A DNA stretch of 64,000 nt. It comes from [Clostridium] fimetarium. Lineage in GTDB: Bacteria; Bacillota; Clostridia; Lachnospirales; Lachnospiraceae. A program made the translations under genes and the position numbers. The stretch spans positions 372,001-436,000 of the forward strand of contig NZ_FOJI01000002.1 of the NCBI RefSeq assembly GCF_900111235.1, read 5' to 3'. Shown in pieces: positions 36,750 to 45,966 of this stretch; within the stretch, counting starts at the first letter, position 1, and every line of letters begins with the position of its first letter. The notes under the pieces are model-generated. The model had not been told where the DNA came from. It searched no databases and saw only the letters and a program-made list of their open reading frames with translations.

Positions 36750-37748
36750 TTAATAATCTATTTTGTTATTCCGCCTAGGTTCTTTTTTTACAGCTATATG
36801 CTTTTTTTTCTGCCTAATAAAAAAGGTTTCTTTATGTTTAGCCCTTTCCGACTCTTTTTTTAGCATATTATAATTGTGCCAGCGCTTTTCACTAAGGGTA
36901 CCATTTTGCAAAGCGGTTTTCACGGCACAACCGAGTTCAGTTTTATGGGAGCAGTTTTTGTATTTACATTTGAGTATGATAGTTTCAATATCTTCAAATG
37001 TTTGGAAGACACCTTCATCAGCTTCCCACATCCCCAGTTCTCGCATTCCAGGTGTATCAATAATCATTGCGCCACCAGGTAATTTAATGACTTGACGATG
37101 AGTGGTAGTATGATGTCCCTCGGAATCACCTTCTCTGATTTCATTTGTATCCATAATATTCTCACCTAGAAGCGTATTCGCAAATGTGGATTTTCCAACA
37201 CCAGATGATCCTAGAAATACAATTATTTTTCCTTTTTCAAAATATTTGTTCAGCTCATCCATGCCATAGCCTGTAATTGAACTTATCGCATATACATCAA
37301 CACCTACTGCAGCTTCTCTGGTCAACCGTATTTTTTCATTTGCATCGTCGGATAGGTCAACTTTTGTCAAAATAACAACTGGTATGCCACCGCTTTGCCA
37401 GGCAAGCGTTAGATACCGTTCCATGCGGTTCAAATTAAAATTATGATTTAAGGACATCATTATAAATACATAATCAAAATTTGCCGCAATTGTTTGCTCA
37501 CCCATTCCGGGTGTCGGGTTATTTCTTAAAAATCCAGTCTTTCGTTCTTTCGTTCCAACAATAAGGCTATCTCCAAACGGATTTATGATAATATCCACCT
37601 CATCGCCTACCGTTGGAAACTTCACTTCCAGTTTCATATTGTAATACACTCCAGTTTTTAGCTTTGCATAGAGGGTTTCACCTAAAACCTCAACTTCATA
37701 CCTGTCTCTATGCACTGCAACTACAAATCCCTTTTCTTTTTCTTCCAA
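36750..37748 (-). CDS. rsgA: Ribosome small-subunit GTPase A
   Basis: Encodes 332 residues from a TTG at 37748, 6 nt after AAAGGAG on the minus strand; the frame continues 24 codons upstream without family resemblance. An N-terminal OB fold (EKGFVVAVHRDRYEVEVLG) is followed by a circularly permuted GTPase, with G4 TKVDL before G1 GSSGVGKST and G3 DTPGMRELG. The zinc domain has CKYKNCSHKTELGCAVK. RsgA checks the 30S decoding centre during maturation. It lies away from the usual prpC-prkC neighbourhood, so a specialised paralogue is possible. Confidence 0.9.
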   Translation of the reverse strand: MEEKEKGFVVAVHRDRYEVEVLGETLYAKLKTGVYYNMKLEVKFPTVGDEVDIIINPFGDSLIVGTKERKTGFLRNNPTPGMGEQTIAANFDYVFIMMSLNHNFNLNRMERYLTLAWQSGGIPVVILTKVDLSDDANEKIRLTREAAVGVDVYAISSITGYGMDELNKYFEKGKIIVFLGSSGVGKSTFANTLLGENIMDTNEIREGDSEGHHTTTHRQVIKLPGGAMIIDTPGMRELGMWEADEGVFQTFEDIETIILKCKYKNCSHKTELGCAVKTALQNGTLSEKRWHNYNMLKKESERAKHKETFFIRQKKKHIAVKKEPRRNNKIDY

Positions 37749-37833
37749 ATTATACTCCTTTTTCTGAGCATAAAAGTACCATAGCATAGGCCTGATATAT
37801 ATTTTAGCAACATAATCCACTTAAAAATGGACA

Positions 37834-37862
37834 CAAAAAAAGACACTCTGATATGCGTCTTG
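37834..37862 (-). terminator. Terminator of the orphan unit upstream of rsgA
   Basis: On the minus strand AGACGC (37855-37860) pairs with GTGTCT (37841-37846), followed by seven T (37834-37840). Confidence 0.65.
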
Positions 37863-37925
37863 TTAAAAGCAATATTCATATAAGGACAAGGAATGGCATA
37901 CGTAAATTTTATGCCCGATATTTAA

Positions 37926-37955
37926 TTAATAGTAAATCACCATTTCTCTCATCAT
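37926..37955 (-). CDS. Possible 9-residue ORF of orphan transcription unit
   Basis: On the minus strand AAGGAGG (37964-37970) lies 8 nt before ATG 37955, opening MMREMVIYY and a TAA stop. The ribosome site is excellent but no longer reading frame follows. It may be a leader peptide or the preserved start of a deleted gene. Confidence 0.35.
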   Translation of the reverse strand: MMREMVIYY

Positions 37956-37992
37956 TTTACATTCCTCCTTGACTTATATTTTTGTTGTATTT

Positions 37993-38044
37993 ACTTAGGC
38001 AACGCTAAGTGATTTTAGTATATCATATATGGCGTTAATGTCAA
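37993..38044 (-). promoter_or_regulatory. Minus-strand promoter with TTAGGC-type metal-regulator palindrome
   Basis: On the minus strand TTGACA (38039-38044), 16-bp spacer, TATACT (38017-38022). A palindrome with ACTTAG (37993-37998) and CTAAGT (38005-38010) arms around GCAACG follows the -10. Arms of this form resemble DtxR/MntR-family boxes. The 485-bp gap 37821-38305 holds this unit, its terminator and the 11-bp repeats near 38.25 kb. Confidence 0.65.
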
Positions 38045-38243
38045 TTTGTTTATAGGTAGAAGAGATAGACATTTTGTTTGAAAGACACATTTATTGCAAA
38101 GTAAGAATTATATGATGAAGATGAAATAAAATGAATTTTAAAATTGGTTTATTAGATATAAAAGTTATGTTATATTAAAAGCAAGGTAGAAATAATGGAA
38201 TTAATTGGAATGTATTATTGAATCATCCTAATTCGTTCAATTA

Positions 38244-38298
38244 ATATACAAATGATATACAAATAATATACAAATAATATACAAATAATATACAAAGG
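38244..38298 (+). repeat. Five 11-bp tandem repeats upstream of vanZ-like gene
   Basis: Units of ATATACAAATA at 38244, 38255, 38266, 38277 and 38288 (first and last with changes at the end). The final unit runs into the ribosome site AAAGGGGG. The 11-bp period is close to one helical turn. Confidence 0.9.
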
Positions 38299-38305
38299 GG
38301 GAAAA

Positions 38306-38998
38306 ATGAAAATATTAAAGAAGGTAGTACTACTAATAGTGGGTGGTGTGTTAGTGTTAGTTGGTATGATTCTTGCTGTTTTTGTAGGAATAAATTCTTT
38401 TCAAAGGCAACCAATGTTTGACATAGGAAGATTTATTTCTCTCGGAGGAGTAATTGCTTGTCCTATGATTTTGGGAACCATAATAATTATATTATCTGTA
38501 AAAAAGGAGAATAAAAGAAAGATAATTTTAGTAGCAGAGTCAGTAATGCTTTTTATGTATGTGAATATTATTTTTATTCTTGTTTTTGGAGGGTTTCGTA
38601 TATTTCAGTCCGGTCATAATAATCAAAGTTTATTGGAGTATATTAAATTTAACAGTAATTTTATACCTTTTAAAACCATATATAATTATTTTTCAATTTA
38701 TTTTGCTGGTCATATTAACATGAGCATCGTCATAGAGAATTTGCTGGGTAATTTTATGATGTTTATGCCTATGGGCTTTCTGCTTCCAGCAATATTCAAA
38801 AAACAAAATAAGTGGTTTCTATTTTTAGCAACGCTAGCATCAATATTGCTTGGTATAGAAGTGGCACAGTTAATATTTAGATTAGGCAGTTGTGACATAG
38901 ATGATTTCATATTAAATATGGCCGGGGCTTGTTTGATTTTTGCAATAATAAGAAAAGGTATTATAAAGAAGTTTTTAAATAGAATGCTGTTGATATAA
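38306..38998 (+). CDS. VanZ-like family membrane protein
   Basis: Encodes 230 residues with about five or six membrane helices. The VanZ-like part has NLLGNFMMFMPMGFLLP and, near the C-terminus, GIEVAQLIFRLGSCDIDDFI and LNMAGACLIF. VanZ of Enterococcus gives low-level teicoplanin resistance; most relatives have no known role. AAAGGGGGAAAA precedes ATG. It is a single gene with 11-bp repeats in its 5' region. Confidence 0.82.
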   Translation: MKILKKVVLLIVGGVLVLVGMILAVFVGINSFQRQPMFDIGRFISLGGVIACPMILGTIIIILSVKKENKRKIILVAESVMLFMYVNIIFILVFGGFRIFQSGHNNQSLLEYIKFNSNFIPFKTIYNYFSIYFAGHINMSIVIENLLGNFMMFMPMGFLLPAIFKKQNKWFLFLATLASILLGIEVAQLIFRLGSCDIDDFILNMAGACLIFAIIRKGIIKKFLNRMLLI

Positions 38999-39180
38999 GT
39001 GCGGAATGGATTGTGAACTAGTTCGAATTAGAAAATATTGGTGGCATGTAAGAATTGAATATTGTTATTATCCTTCCCATACAGTGGGATTCAAGTCTTT
39101 AATCTGGTACTTTCAAAATAAAAATCGAATTAAAATCGATTAAAGTCCATTAAAATACCAGATCTAAATACTCCCCTCCC

Positions 39181-40098
39181 CTACCTATCCCTACAATATT
39201 CCCGAATAATAGAAATATAAGCTTTTACATACTGTGGCATATACCTGTTTTTCATATATCCCACAATCAGTGACGTCTGCATTCTATTAAGTCCAACGGA
39301 GAAACATAAGCTTGTATCGTCTTTCGCCATACATTGAAAATAACTTTCGGGGGCGAATGCAATTCCTACGCCTTCCATGGCAAGGCGGATGGATAATTCG
39401 CTGTTTCGGGTATAGAGCAGAATCTCCGGTGATATCTTATAGTCCTTAAATAGCTTTTGAGCAATACCTCCTGTTGTCTGGTCAGGATATAACAGAATAA
39501 ATTTTTCATGACTAAATTCCTTTAAGTCTATCCATGGATAACGAAATCCTTTTTTTGTTATTGCGTGGGTGGAGAGGGGATTTTTTTTTGATACAATCAT
39601 AACGATTTCCTCTGTATCTAATATCTCATAGGTCAGATGTTGTGGGTATTCATAGACATTATACAAGATGAGATCGACAGAGTGATCTTCAAGAGTATGT
39701 TCTGCTACAAAATTAACTTCTTCTAATAAGTTGATTTTTACATTGGGATATTGTTTGTGGAAGTCGGTAAGGGTGGGTTGAATAATAGAAGTACCTAACA
39801 TGATTGGTATTGCAATATTAATACGTCCAGAGTCCTGATTTGTTATGTCATCTAACTCAGACATCCATTCAGAACCATAATCTACAATTTTTTTGGCATA
39901 ATGGAGGTATCGTTCTCCAATAAAAGTGGGATAATATTTATTACTGATTCTGTCGAATAATTTCGTTCCAAGCTGATGCTCGATGTTTTGTAAATATTTG
40001 CTCAGAGACGGCTGGGTAATAAATAATTCTTCAGCTGCTTTGCTTATACTTTGATTCTTTGAAATAGCAAGAATATATCGCGCTTCTTTTAGTTCCAT
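39181..40098 (-). CDS. LysR family transcriptional regulator
   Basis: Encodes 305 residues. The N-terminal helix-turn-helix is ARYILAISKNQSISKAAEE then LFITQPSLSKYLQNIEHQLG; the C-terminal part is a periplasmic-binding-protein-like effector domain. GAGGAAAAC precedes ATG 40098. It is divergent from the ABC transporter-deaminase operon, 257 bp away, and is therefore the probable activator of that operon, with a purine-related effector as a guess. Confidence 0.9.
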   Translation of the reverse strand: MELKEARYILAISKNQSISKAAEELFITQPSLSKYLQNIEHQLGTKLFDRISNKYYPTFIGERYLHYAKKIVDYGSEWMSELDDITNQDSGRINIAIPIMLGTSIIQPTLTDFHKQYPNVKINLLEEVNFVAEHTLEDHSVDLILYNVYEYPQHLTYEILDTEEIVMIVSKKNPLSTHAITKKGFRYPWIDLKEFSHEKFILLYPDQTTGGIAQKLFKDYKISPEILLYTRNSELSIRLAMEGVGIAFAPESYFQCMAKDDTSLCFSVGLNRMQTSLIVGYMKNRYMPQYVKAYISIIREYCRDR

Positions 40099-40181
40099 GT
40101 TTTCCTCATTTCCATATGTGCGTAGCTACAACTTATTTACAACTATAGCTTTAATGCATAATATTTATAGAATTTATATAT

Positions 40182-40210
40182 TTGACATATATCTATCTTC
40201 ATTCTATACT
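40182..40210 (+). promoter_or_regulatory. Promoter of the ABC transporter-deaminase operon
   Basis: TTGACA (40182-40187), 17-bp spacer, TATACT (40205-40210). Confidence 0.75.
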
Positions 40211-40281
40211 GACCATAGTCTAAATTGCAATAATTATTTTGTATCCAATTCAAAAATATATTATTACAATAGAGCAGTGAC

Positions 40282-40326
40282 AAAGGGGTCATATTTAACT
40301 ATATAATATGACTCCTTTTATTTTTG
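40282..40326 (+). terminator. Attenuator-like hairpin in the operon leader
   Basis: AAAGGGGTCATATT (40282-40295) pairs with AATATGACTCCTTT (40305-40318) with one mismatch, then TATTTTTG. It lies between the predicted transcription start (near 40217) and the first gene, so it could terminate within the leader. Confidence 0.65.
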
Positions 40327-40355
40327 CTAAAATATCCTGATAAAAGGAGTATAAC

Positions 40356-41189
40356 ATGAAAAGAAGTACATCAATAATCATGATAATCCCAGGGCTTGTA
40401 ATCTTGTTTGTGTGCCTGTTTCTGCCGCTGGTTAAAGTTATTTCGCCTACGATTTTCAGTGGGAATTATGCGATGAGCAATTACATTAATTTTTTTAAGG
40501 ACGATTATTATCTGGGAATATTTTCAAGAACATTAAGAATTGCTGCAATTACAACTGTCGTGTGTGGAATCTTAGGTGTTCCCACTGCTTATTTTATCAG
40601 TTTATGCAATAAGAAATGGAGGGGAATCCTACTTGCAGTCTCCATCTTTCCGCTTATGACAAACTCCGTAATACGAAGTTTTGCATGGATTAATATATTA
40701 GGCGGCAGCGGCATTGTAAATTCCTTCTTATTAAAAACTGGAATAATCAATGCGCCCATAAAATTATTATATAGTGAATTTGCTATTATTATAGGCTCTG
40801 TATATTTGTTTCTTCCTTTAATGATTGTAACTGTGAGTGGGGTTATGGAAAATATCAGCAAAGATTTAATGGAAGCGGCCGAGAGTCTGGGTGCTGGTCA
40901 GTTGAAAGCTTTTATGAAGGTGGTTTTTCCACTTTGCCTCCCTGGAATTATTGTAGGAGAAATCCTGGTGTTTACAGGAACCCTTACTGCATATACAACA
41001 CCTCAGTTATTAGGTGGAAATAAAAATATGGTATTGTCAACACTCATCTATCAGCGGGCAATGTCACTTTCCGACTGGAGCGGAGCAGCAGTTATTTCTT
41101 TTATTATGATTGTATTAACATTAATCGTTATTAAAACGTTTAATATAATTGCAGGGAAAATGGATAAGAGAGGAGAAAAACATGCGTAA
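40356..41189 (+). CDS. ABC transporter permease, PotB-like
   Basis: Encodes 277 residues with six predicted membrane helices. The cytoplasmic EAA loop is MEAAESLGAGQLKAFMKVVF followed by PLCLPGI. This belongs to the binding-protein-dependent permease family of spermidine/putrescine and Fe3+ systems. The second permease starts inside its last codons. AAAGGAG precedes ATG. Substrate is not known; the downstream deaminases point to purines. Confidence 0.9.
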   Translation: MKRSTSIIMIIPGLVILFVCLFLPLVKVISPTIFSGNYAMSNYINFFKDDYYLGIFSRTLRIAAITTVVCGILGVPTAYFISLCNKKWRGILLAVSIFPLMTNSVIRSFAWINILGGSGIVNSFLLKTGIINAPIKLLYSEFAIIIGSVYLFLPLMIVTVSGVMENISKDLMEAAESLGAGQLKAFMKVVFPLCLPGIIVGEILVFTGTLTAYTTPQLLGGNKNMVLSTLIYQRAMSLSDWSGAAVISFIMIVLTLIVIKTFNIIAGKMDKRGEKHA

Positions 41190-41964
41190 ACATAAAATGA
41201 TTACAATATTTGCAATATTTGTATTTATCTTTTTGGTGGCTCCTCTCATTATAATTACGATAACTGCATTTGGTTCAGGATCAGCTATCAAGTTTCCGAT
41301 TGATTCTTTTTCCCTTAAATGGTTTCCTGTTGTGTTTTCAAAAAAATCATTTAAAACATCATTTATAACCAGCCTTGAGATTTCAACGCTAGCAACGGTG
41401 ATTGCTATACTGGTTGGTGTACCGGCAGCATATGCACTCACAAAATCCGGAATAAAGGGCAAGCAGATTATAAAATCCATCTTTTTATCACCGGCCATTG
41501 TTCCTGGTATTGTAGTTGGGTTTGCATTGTACCAGTCAATCGTATTAACTATGAGAATACCTGTTTTTTACGGATTGTTGGCAGGTCATTTTATGATTAC
41601 ACTTCCTTATATAATTCGAATTGTGGGATCTAGTATGGAGCAGTTTGATTTTTCCATTGAAGAAGCTGCCTGGAGCCTTGGATGTGGTAAAATAAAGGCG
41701 TTTTTTAAGATAGTACTTCCTAATATTACATCTGGAATATCAGCAGCATTTATGCTTGCATTTATTAATTCCTTTAATAATATTCCTGTTTCTATGTTTT
41801 TATCAGGACCGGGAATTAAGGCATTCCCATCTACCTTAATGAACTATATTGAATATAATTATGATCCAAGCGTATCAGCGGTATCCGTATTGCTGATGCT
41901 ATGCACTGTAATCATTATGATTATTGTCGATAAAACACTAGGAATTGCTTCACTGGCAAAATAG
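41182..41964 (+). CDS. ABC transporter permease, PotC-like
   Basis: Encodes 260 residues from ATG 41182, which has GAGGAG 7 nt upstream, overlapping the previous gene by 8 bp. Six membrane helices and the EAA loop IEEAAWSLGCGKIKAFFKIV then LPNITSG are visible. With the preceding permease it forms the heterodimeric membrane channel. Confidence 0.9.
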   Translation: MRKHKMITIFAIFVFIFLVAPLIIITITAFGSGSAIKFPIDSFSLKWFPVVFSKKSFKTSFITSLEISTLATVIAILVGVPAAYALTKSGIKGKQIIKSIFLSPAIVPGIVVGFALYQSIVLTMRIPVFYGLLAGHFMITLPYIIRIVGSSMEQFDFSIEEAAWSLGCGKIKAFFKIVLPNITSGISAAFMLAFINSFNNIPVSMFLSGPGIKAFPSTLMNYIEYNYDPSVSAVSVLLMLCTVIIMIIVDKTLGIASLAK

Positions 41965-41977
41965 GAGGAAGAATAAG

Positions 41978-43030
41978 ATGGCATATATGAATTTGAAAAA
42001 TATAGATGTTAGTTATGATAAAAAAAATCATATCCTTAAAAATTTGAATCTTGAGGTAGAAGAAGGGGAGTTCGTATCGCTTTTGGGACCAAGTGGTTGT
42101 GGAAAAACAACAACATTAAGGGTCATCGCTGGATTTATTGAACCCAAAGCTGGAAAATTTCTCATTGATGAAGCAGATATGACTCACGTGTCTGTAAATA
42201 AAAGAAATTTTGGACTTGTATTTCAAAGTTATGCATTATTTCCACATTTAAGCGTATATGAAAATATTGCCTTTGGATTAAAGCTCAGAAAAATCAAAAA
42301 ACTGATAATAAAATCTAAAGTTGAAAATATTTTGACCGTATGTGGACTGACTGATCTGGCAAATCGTTTTCCAAATCAATTATCCGGTGGACAGAGGCAG
42401 CGCGTGGCACTGGCCAGAGCTTTGGTCATTGAACCGAAACTCCTGCTTTTGGATGAACCTTTAAGTAATCTTGATGCAAAATTAAGAATTAACATGAGAA
42501 TGGAAATCAAACGAATTCAAAAGCAACTTGGAATTACGACCTTGTTCGTAACGCATGATCAGGAAGAATGTTTTTCCATATCAGATAAAGTTGCCGTTAT
42601 GAATAAAGGTGTGATTGAACAGTACGACACACCCGAAAATATATACCAGAAACCTAAAACGGAATTTGTTGCCCGGTTTATAGGGTTTGAGAATTTTATT
42701 AACCTAAAACGGAGTGGAGAGCAGTCATTCATTGCTGATAATCAAAACATCTTTTATTCTGATGGATTCAGTGATAAAGAAGAATGTTTAGGTACAATCA
42801 GACCAGATGACATTCACATTGCAAACGGGGAACAGACTGAGAATACGATAGATGGAATAATTGGTGTCCGCACATTTCTAGGAAAAGGTTATCAGTATCA
42901 AGTAGAGACGAAGCTAGGAAAATTTCTGGTGAATTTATCTACAGATATATTGATGAATGAAGCAGATAAGATAAAACTCTTTTTCCCAAGAAATAAATTA
43001 GTTTTGATAGATAAGTCAGAGATTGAATGA
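41978..43030 (+). CDS. ABC transporter ATP-binding protein, PotA-like
   Basis: Encodes 350 residues from ATG 41978 (AGGAGG upstream). Walker A GPSGCGKTT, Q-loop FQSYALFPHLSVYENI, signature LSGGQRQRVALARAL, Walker B LLLLDEPLSNLD and the switch His in VTHDQEE are complete. The C-terminal 110 residues form the regulatory TOBE domain typical of importers of this class. Confidence 0.93.
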   Translation: MAYMNLKNIDVSYDKKNHILKNLNLEVEEGEFVSLLGPSGCGKTTTLRVIAGFIEPKAGKFLIDEADMTHVSVNKRNFGLVFQSYALFPHLSVYENIAFGLKLRKIKKLIIKSKVENILTVCGLTDLANRFPNQLSGGQRQRVALARALVIEPKLLLLDEPLSNLDAKLRINMRMEIKRIQKQLGITTLFVTHDQEECFSISDKVAVMNKGVIEQYDTPENIYQKPKTEFVARFIGFENFINLKRSGEQSFIADNQNIFYSDGFSDKEECLGTIRPDDIHIANGEQTENTIDGIIGVRTFLGKGYQYQVETKLGKFLVNLSTDILMNEADKIKLFFPRNKLVLIDKSEIE

Positions 43031-43101
43031 TTTTTGGCCCTGTCTTTAATATAAATACTATATGAGATATTCTATTTTTGCCATAAGTGAGAAATAGGAA
43101 T

Positions 43102-43125
43102 TGTATCCTGCAAAAGCAGGACACA
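43102..43125 (+). promoter_or_regulatory. Small hairpin before the binding-protein gene
   Basis: TCCTGC-AAAA-GCAGGA (43106-43121), extended by TGT/ACA. Such hairpins between ATPase and binding-protein genes can protect or separate mRNA segments; function inferred. Confidence 0.4.
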
Positions 43126-43139
43126 GAATGGAGAAGAAA

Positions 43140-44195
43140 ATGAAAAAAAGAGTAGCTTTATTTTTAAGTGTTATGATTTTGTTGACAGGTTGTGGAACAA
43201 CTAATGCGAACAATGGAACTGTTGCTAGTACTGAAAAACAAACACTTATATTATCAACCTTCGGTTTAAGTGCAGATATATCTGAAGAAAAGGTATATTC
43301 ACCTTTTGAAAGCCTGAATAACTGCGATATTGTTACAGATACAGGAACAGCAGCAGAAAGATACACAAAATTATCATCTGATCCTGATTCAACAGTAGAT
43401 GTAATCGAATTATCCCAGGCATTGACTGCCCAGGGAATTTCAGCTGGTTTATTTGAAAAACTTGATTTAAGCAAACTTACAAATGTGAGTGATATGATTG
43501 ATGTAGCAAAGACATTTGCTGGAGACGGAAATGGTGTTGCTTATACAATTAACAGCATGGGAATTATATATAATCCTGCTACTGTGGGCCTTGAGATTAA
43601 AAGCTTTGATGATTTGTGGAATGCCGTATTAAAAGGAAAAATTGCTATTCCTGATATAACAACTACTTTTGGACCAGCAATGGTTTATATAGCAAGTGAT
43701 CACAAGGGTGTAAATATAAAGACTGATAATGGAACAGCTGCATTTAAGGCGCTGTCGGAATTAAAGCCTAATATTGTTAAAACTTATACAAAATCTTCTG
43801 ATCTAGTAAATATGTTTACATCAGGGGAAGTGACTGCAGCAATCGTTGGTGATTTTGCAGTTCCAGTTTTAATGAAAGCAAATCCGAATCTTGTATACTT
43901 CACACCAAAGGGTACTTATGCAAACTTTAATATTTTAAGTGTTAACAAAAATTCAAAGCATAAAGATTTAGCTTACAAATATATTAATTACAGAATTAGC
44001 AGTGAATTACAGACGATAACAGGACTTGCATTAAATGAAGCTCCTACGAATAAAAAAGTAACATTTACAGCAGCGGAAGCAGCAAATATGACTTATGGTG
44101 ATGTTGCAGCAAATGCAAAAGCAGTCGATTATTCTTTTGTAAATCCTATCTTAAACAGTTGGGTTGATCAGTGGAACCGTACATTAAATAATTAA
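43140..44195 (+). CDS. ABC transporter substrate-binding lipoprotein, PotD-like
   Basis: Encodes 351 residues from ATG 43140, with GGAG 6 nt upstream. The signal peptide ends in the lipobox LLTGC, so Cys18 should be lipidated. The mature part has the bilobed solute-binding fold of family 8 (spermidine/putrescine-like) with YTINSMGIIYNP and FDDLWNAVLKGKIAIPD. It would capture the substrate outside the membrane for the importer. Confidence 0.9.
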   Translation: MKKRVALFLSVMILLTGCGTTNANNGTVASTEKQTLILSTFGLSADISEEKVYSPFESLNNCDIVTDTGTAAERYTKLSSDPDSTVDVIELSQALTAQGISAGLFEKLDLSKLTNVSDMIDVAKTFAGDGNGVAYTINSMGIIYNPATVGLEIKSFDDLWNAVLKGKIAIPDITTTFGPAMVYIASDHKGVNIKTDNGTAAFKALSELKPNIVKTYTKSSDLVNMFTSGEVTAAIVGDFAVPVLMKANPNLVYFTPKGTYANFNILSVNKNSKHKDLAYKYINYRISSELQTITGLALNEAPTNKKVTFTAAEAANMTYGDVAANAKAVDYSFVNPILNSWVDQWNRTLNN

Positions 44196-44248
44196 TTTGT
44201 GTTTGTTTGAAAGACAATACATGCAAGCAATTACGATCGGAGAGTACA

Positions 44249-45943
44249 ATGAAGATTGATTTGATAATTAAAAATGCTTATGTTTTTCAGACATACAGAC
44301 AATGCTTTGAAAAAAAAGATATGGCAATAGCAGGCGACAGAATCTATGATATGGCGCCTGTGATTAACGAAAAAGATTGTAAAATAATTGATGCGACCGG
44401 GAAATTTATAATTCCCGGCCTCATTGATATTCATATGCATATTGAAAGCTCTATGACTTATCCAATAGAATTTTCAAAAACAGTGTTGCAATATGGCGTA
44501 ACCACAGTTGTGGCAGATCCCCATGAAATTGCAAATGTTTTTGGAATGGAAGGGATTGAGGTATTTATGAAGCAGAAAACTAGTTTGGATATTTTTTATG
44601 GCATTCCATCCAGTGTCCCATCTACCAGTGAAAACATTGAAACCGCAGGCGCAGTAATTGATATAGCGGAAGTTGAGCAATTATTGCAAAATGATAAAAT
44701 TATCTGCCTGGGAGAAGTAATGAACTTTAAAGACATGATTTCAGAGGAGAGTACTAGGATTAAAAGAATTATGGAGTGTTGTAAAAAGAACCCAAGGCAT
44801 ATTCTCATTGAAGGACATTGCCCACAATTAACGCATGAAGAGTGTGCCAGATATTTGTTTGAAGGAGTAAGCTCAGACCATACCCAGCAGACGGCAGCCA
44901 CGATTCTTGAAAAGGTTGATTTGGGTATGTTTCTTGAATTACAGAAAAAATCCTTATCCAAGGAAATATTTGATACAATCAATCAATATTGTTTGTATGA
45001 ATCGGTAGCACTGGTGACAGATGATACGATGCCAGATGAACTGATCAAAGGACAATTGAATGAAATACTGAAAGAAGCTGTAAGGTTGGGAATGCCAATA
45101 GAAAAGGCTATTTACTGTTCAACCTACACTCCGGCGAGAAGAATGCAGCTTTTCGACAGGGGCGTGATAGCACCAGGCAAAATCGCCGACTTTGTAATTT
45201 TAAATAATCTAGACACATTTTTGGTAGAACAGGTTTATAAATCAGGAAAAAAGGTCACTCAAGATTGTTTAGATAATTCTTGCGATTATAAAAACCTGTT
45301 TCCAAAACATTTTTACGAATCCATTCATTGCCGGAAAGCCAATCCGTCAGATTTTCATATTCCAGTAAAAGAAGGTTGCACAAGTGTAATTGCAAATGTA
45401 ATTAAAATTTCTAAGTTTGGTACCTTTACAAAGCAAAAGCAGGTGAAGCTGGACGTAAAAGAGGGGGAGATATGCTGGCAGGAAGCCGGGCTATCTTTAA
45501 TTACCATTTTTGAACGCTATGGAAAAAATGGGAATATTGGCCATGGATTTGTAGAGAATGCATTAAAAGAAAAAGGTGCAGTCGCGACGACTTGGTCACA
45601 TGACAGCCATAATCTGTTAGTGATTGGAAACTCTGTAAAAGATATGATTGCTGTTCAACATAACATCCTTTCTATGCAGGGTGGATATAGTGTATCTAAG
45701 TGCGGAAAAATCATCGCGGAGGCTCCATTAAATATTGGAGGTATTCTGTCGGAGCAGCCACTCGAAGTGTTGGCAGAACAAATAAAAAAGGTACGGGATG
45801 CAATTGAAGGATTAGGATATTGTAATAATAATGTAATTATGTCGATTTCGACACTTGCGCTTGTAGTTTCGCCTGAAATAAAAATGACGGACAGAGGACT
45901 TTTTCATGTTAAGACACAGACTTTTGTACCTCTGATAGAATAG
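44249..45943 (+). CDS. ade: Adenine deaminase
   Basis: Encodes 564 residues from ATG 44249 (CGGAGAG upstream). The amidohydrolase barrel has the metal motif IDIHMHIESSM, then TTVVADPHEIANVFG, EGHCPQLTH and a late TWSHDSHNLLVIG in the C-terminal domain. These are specific to the AdeC-type adenine deaminases that make hypoxanthine and ammonia. Its place downstream of the ABC importer suggests that imported purine is deaminated at once. Confidence 0.93.
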   Translation: MKIDLIIKNAYVFQTYRQCFEKKDMAIAGDRIYDMAPVINEKDCKIIDATGKFIIPGLIDIHMHIESSMTYPIEFSKTVLQYGVTTVVADPHEIANVFGMEGIEVFMKQKTSLDIFYGIPSSVPSTSENIETAGAVIDIAEVEQLLQNDKIICLGEVMNFKDMISEESTRIKRIMECCKKNPRHILIEGHCPQLTHEECARYLFEGVSSDHTQQTAATILEKVDLGMFLELQKKSLSKEIFDTINQYCLYESVALVTDDTMPDELIKGQLNEILKEAVRLGMPIEKAIYCSTYTPARRMQLFDRGVIAPGKIADFVILNNLDTFLVEQVYKSGKKVTQDCLDNSCDYKNLFPKHFYESIHCRKANPSDFHIPVKEGCTSVIANVIKISKFGTFTKQKQVKLDVKEGEICWQEAGLSLITIFERYGKNGNIGHGFVENALKEKGAVATTWSHDSHNLLVIGNSVKDMIAVQHNILSMQGGYSVSKCGKIIAEAPLNIGGILSEQPLEVLAEQIKKVRDAIEGLGYCNNNVIMSISTLALVVSPEIKMTDRGLFHVKTQTFVPLIE

Positions 45944-45966
45944 AATAATCGAAATTAGGTGAATGT

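Noticed and set aside
39100-39165. Terminator between the VanZ-like and LysR genes
   Set aside because: ATCTGGTA and TACCAGAT pair, but the loop is 46 nt and no T-run follows on either strand.
40211-40355. Purine riboswitch in the ABC-deaminase leader
   Set aside because: The conserved purine aptamer loops are not present; only a terminator hairpin is visible.
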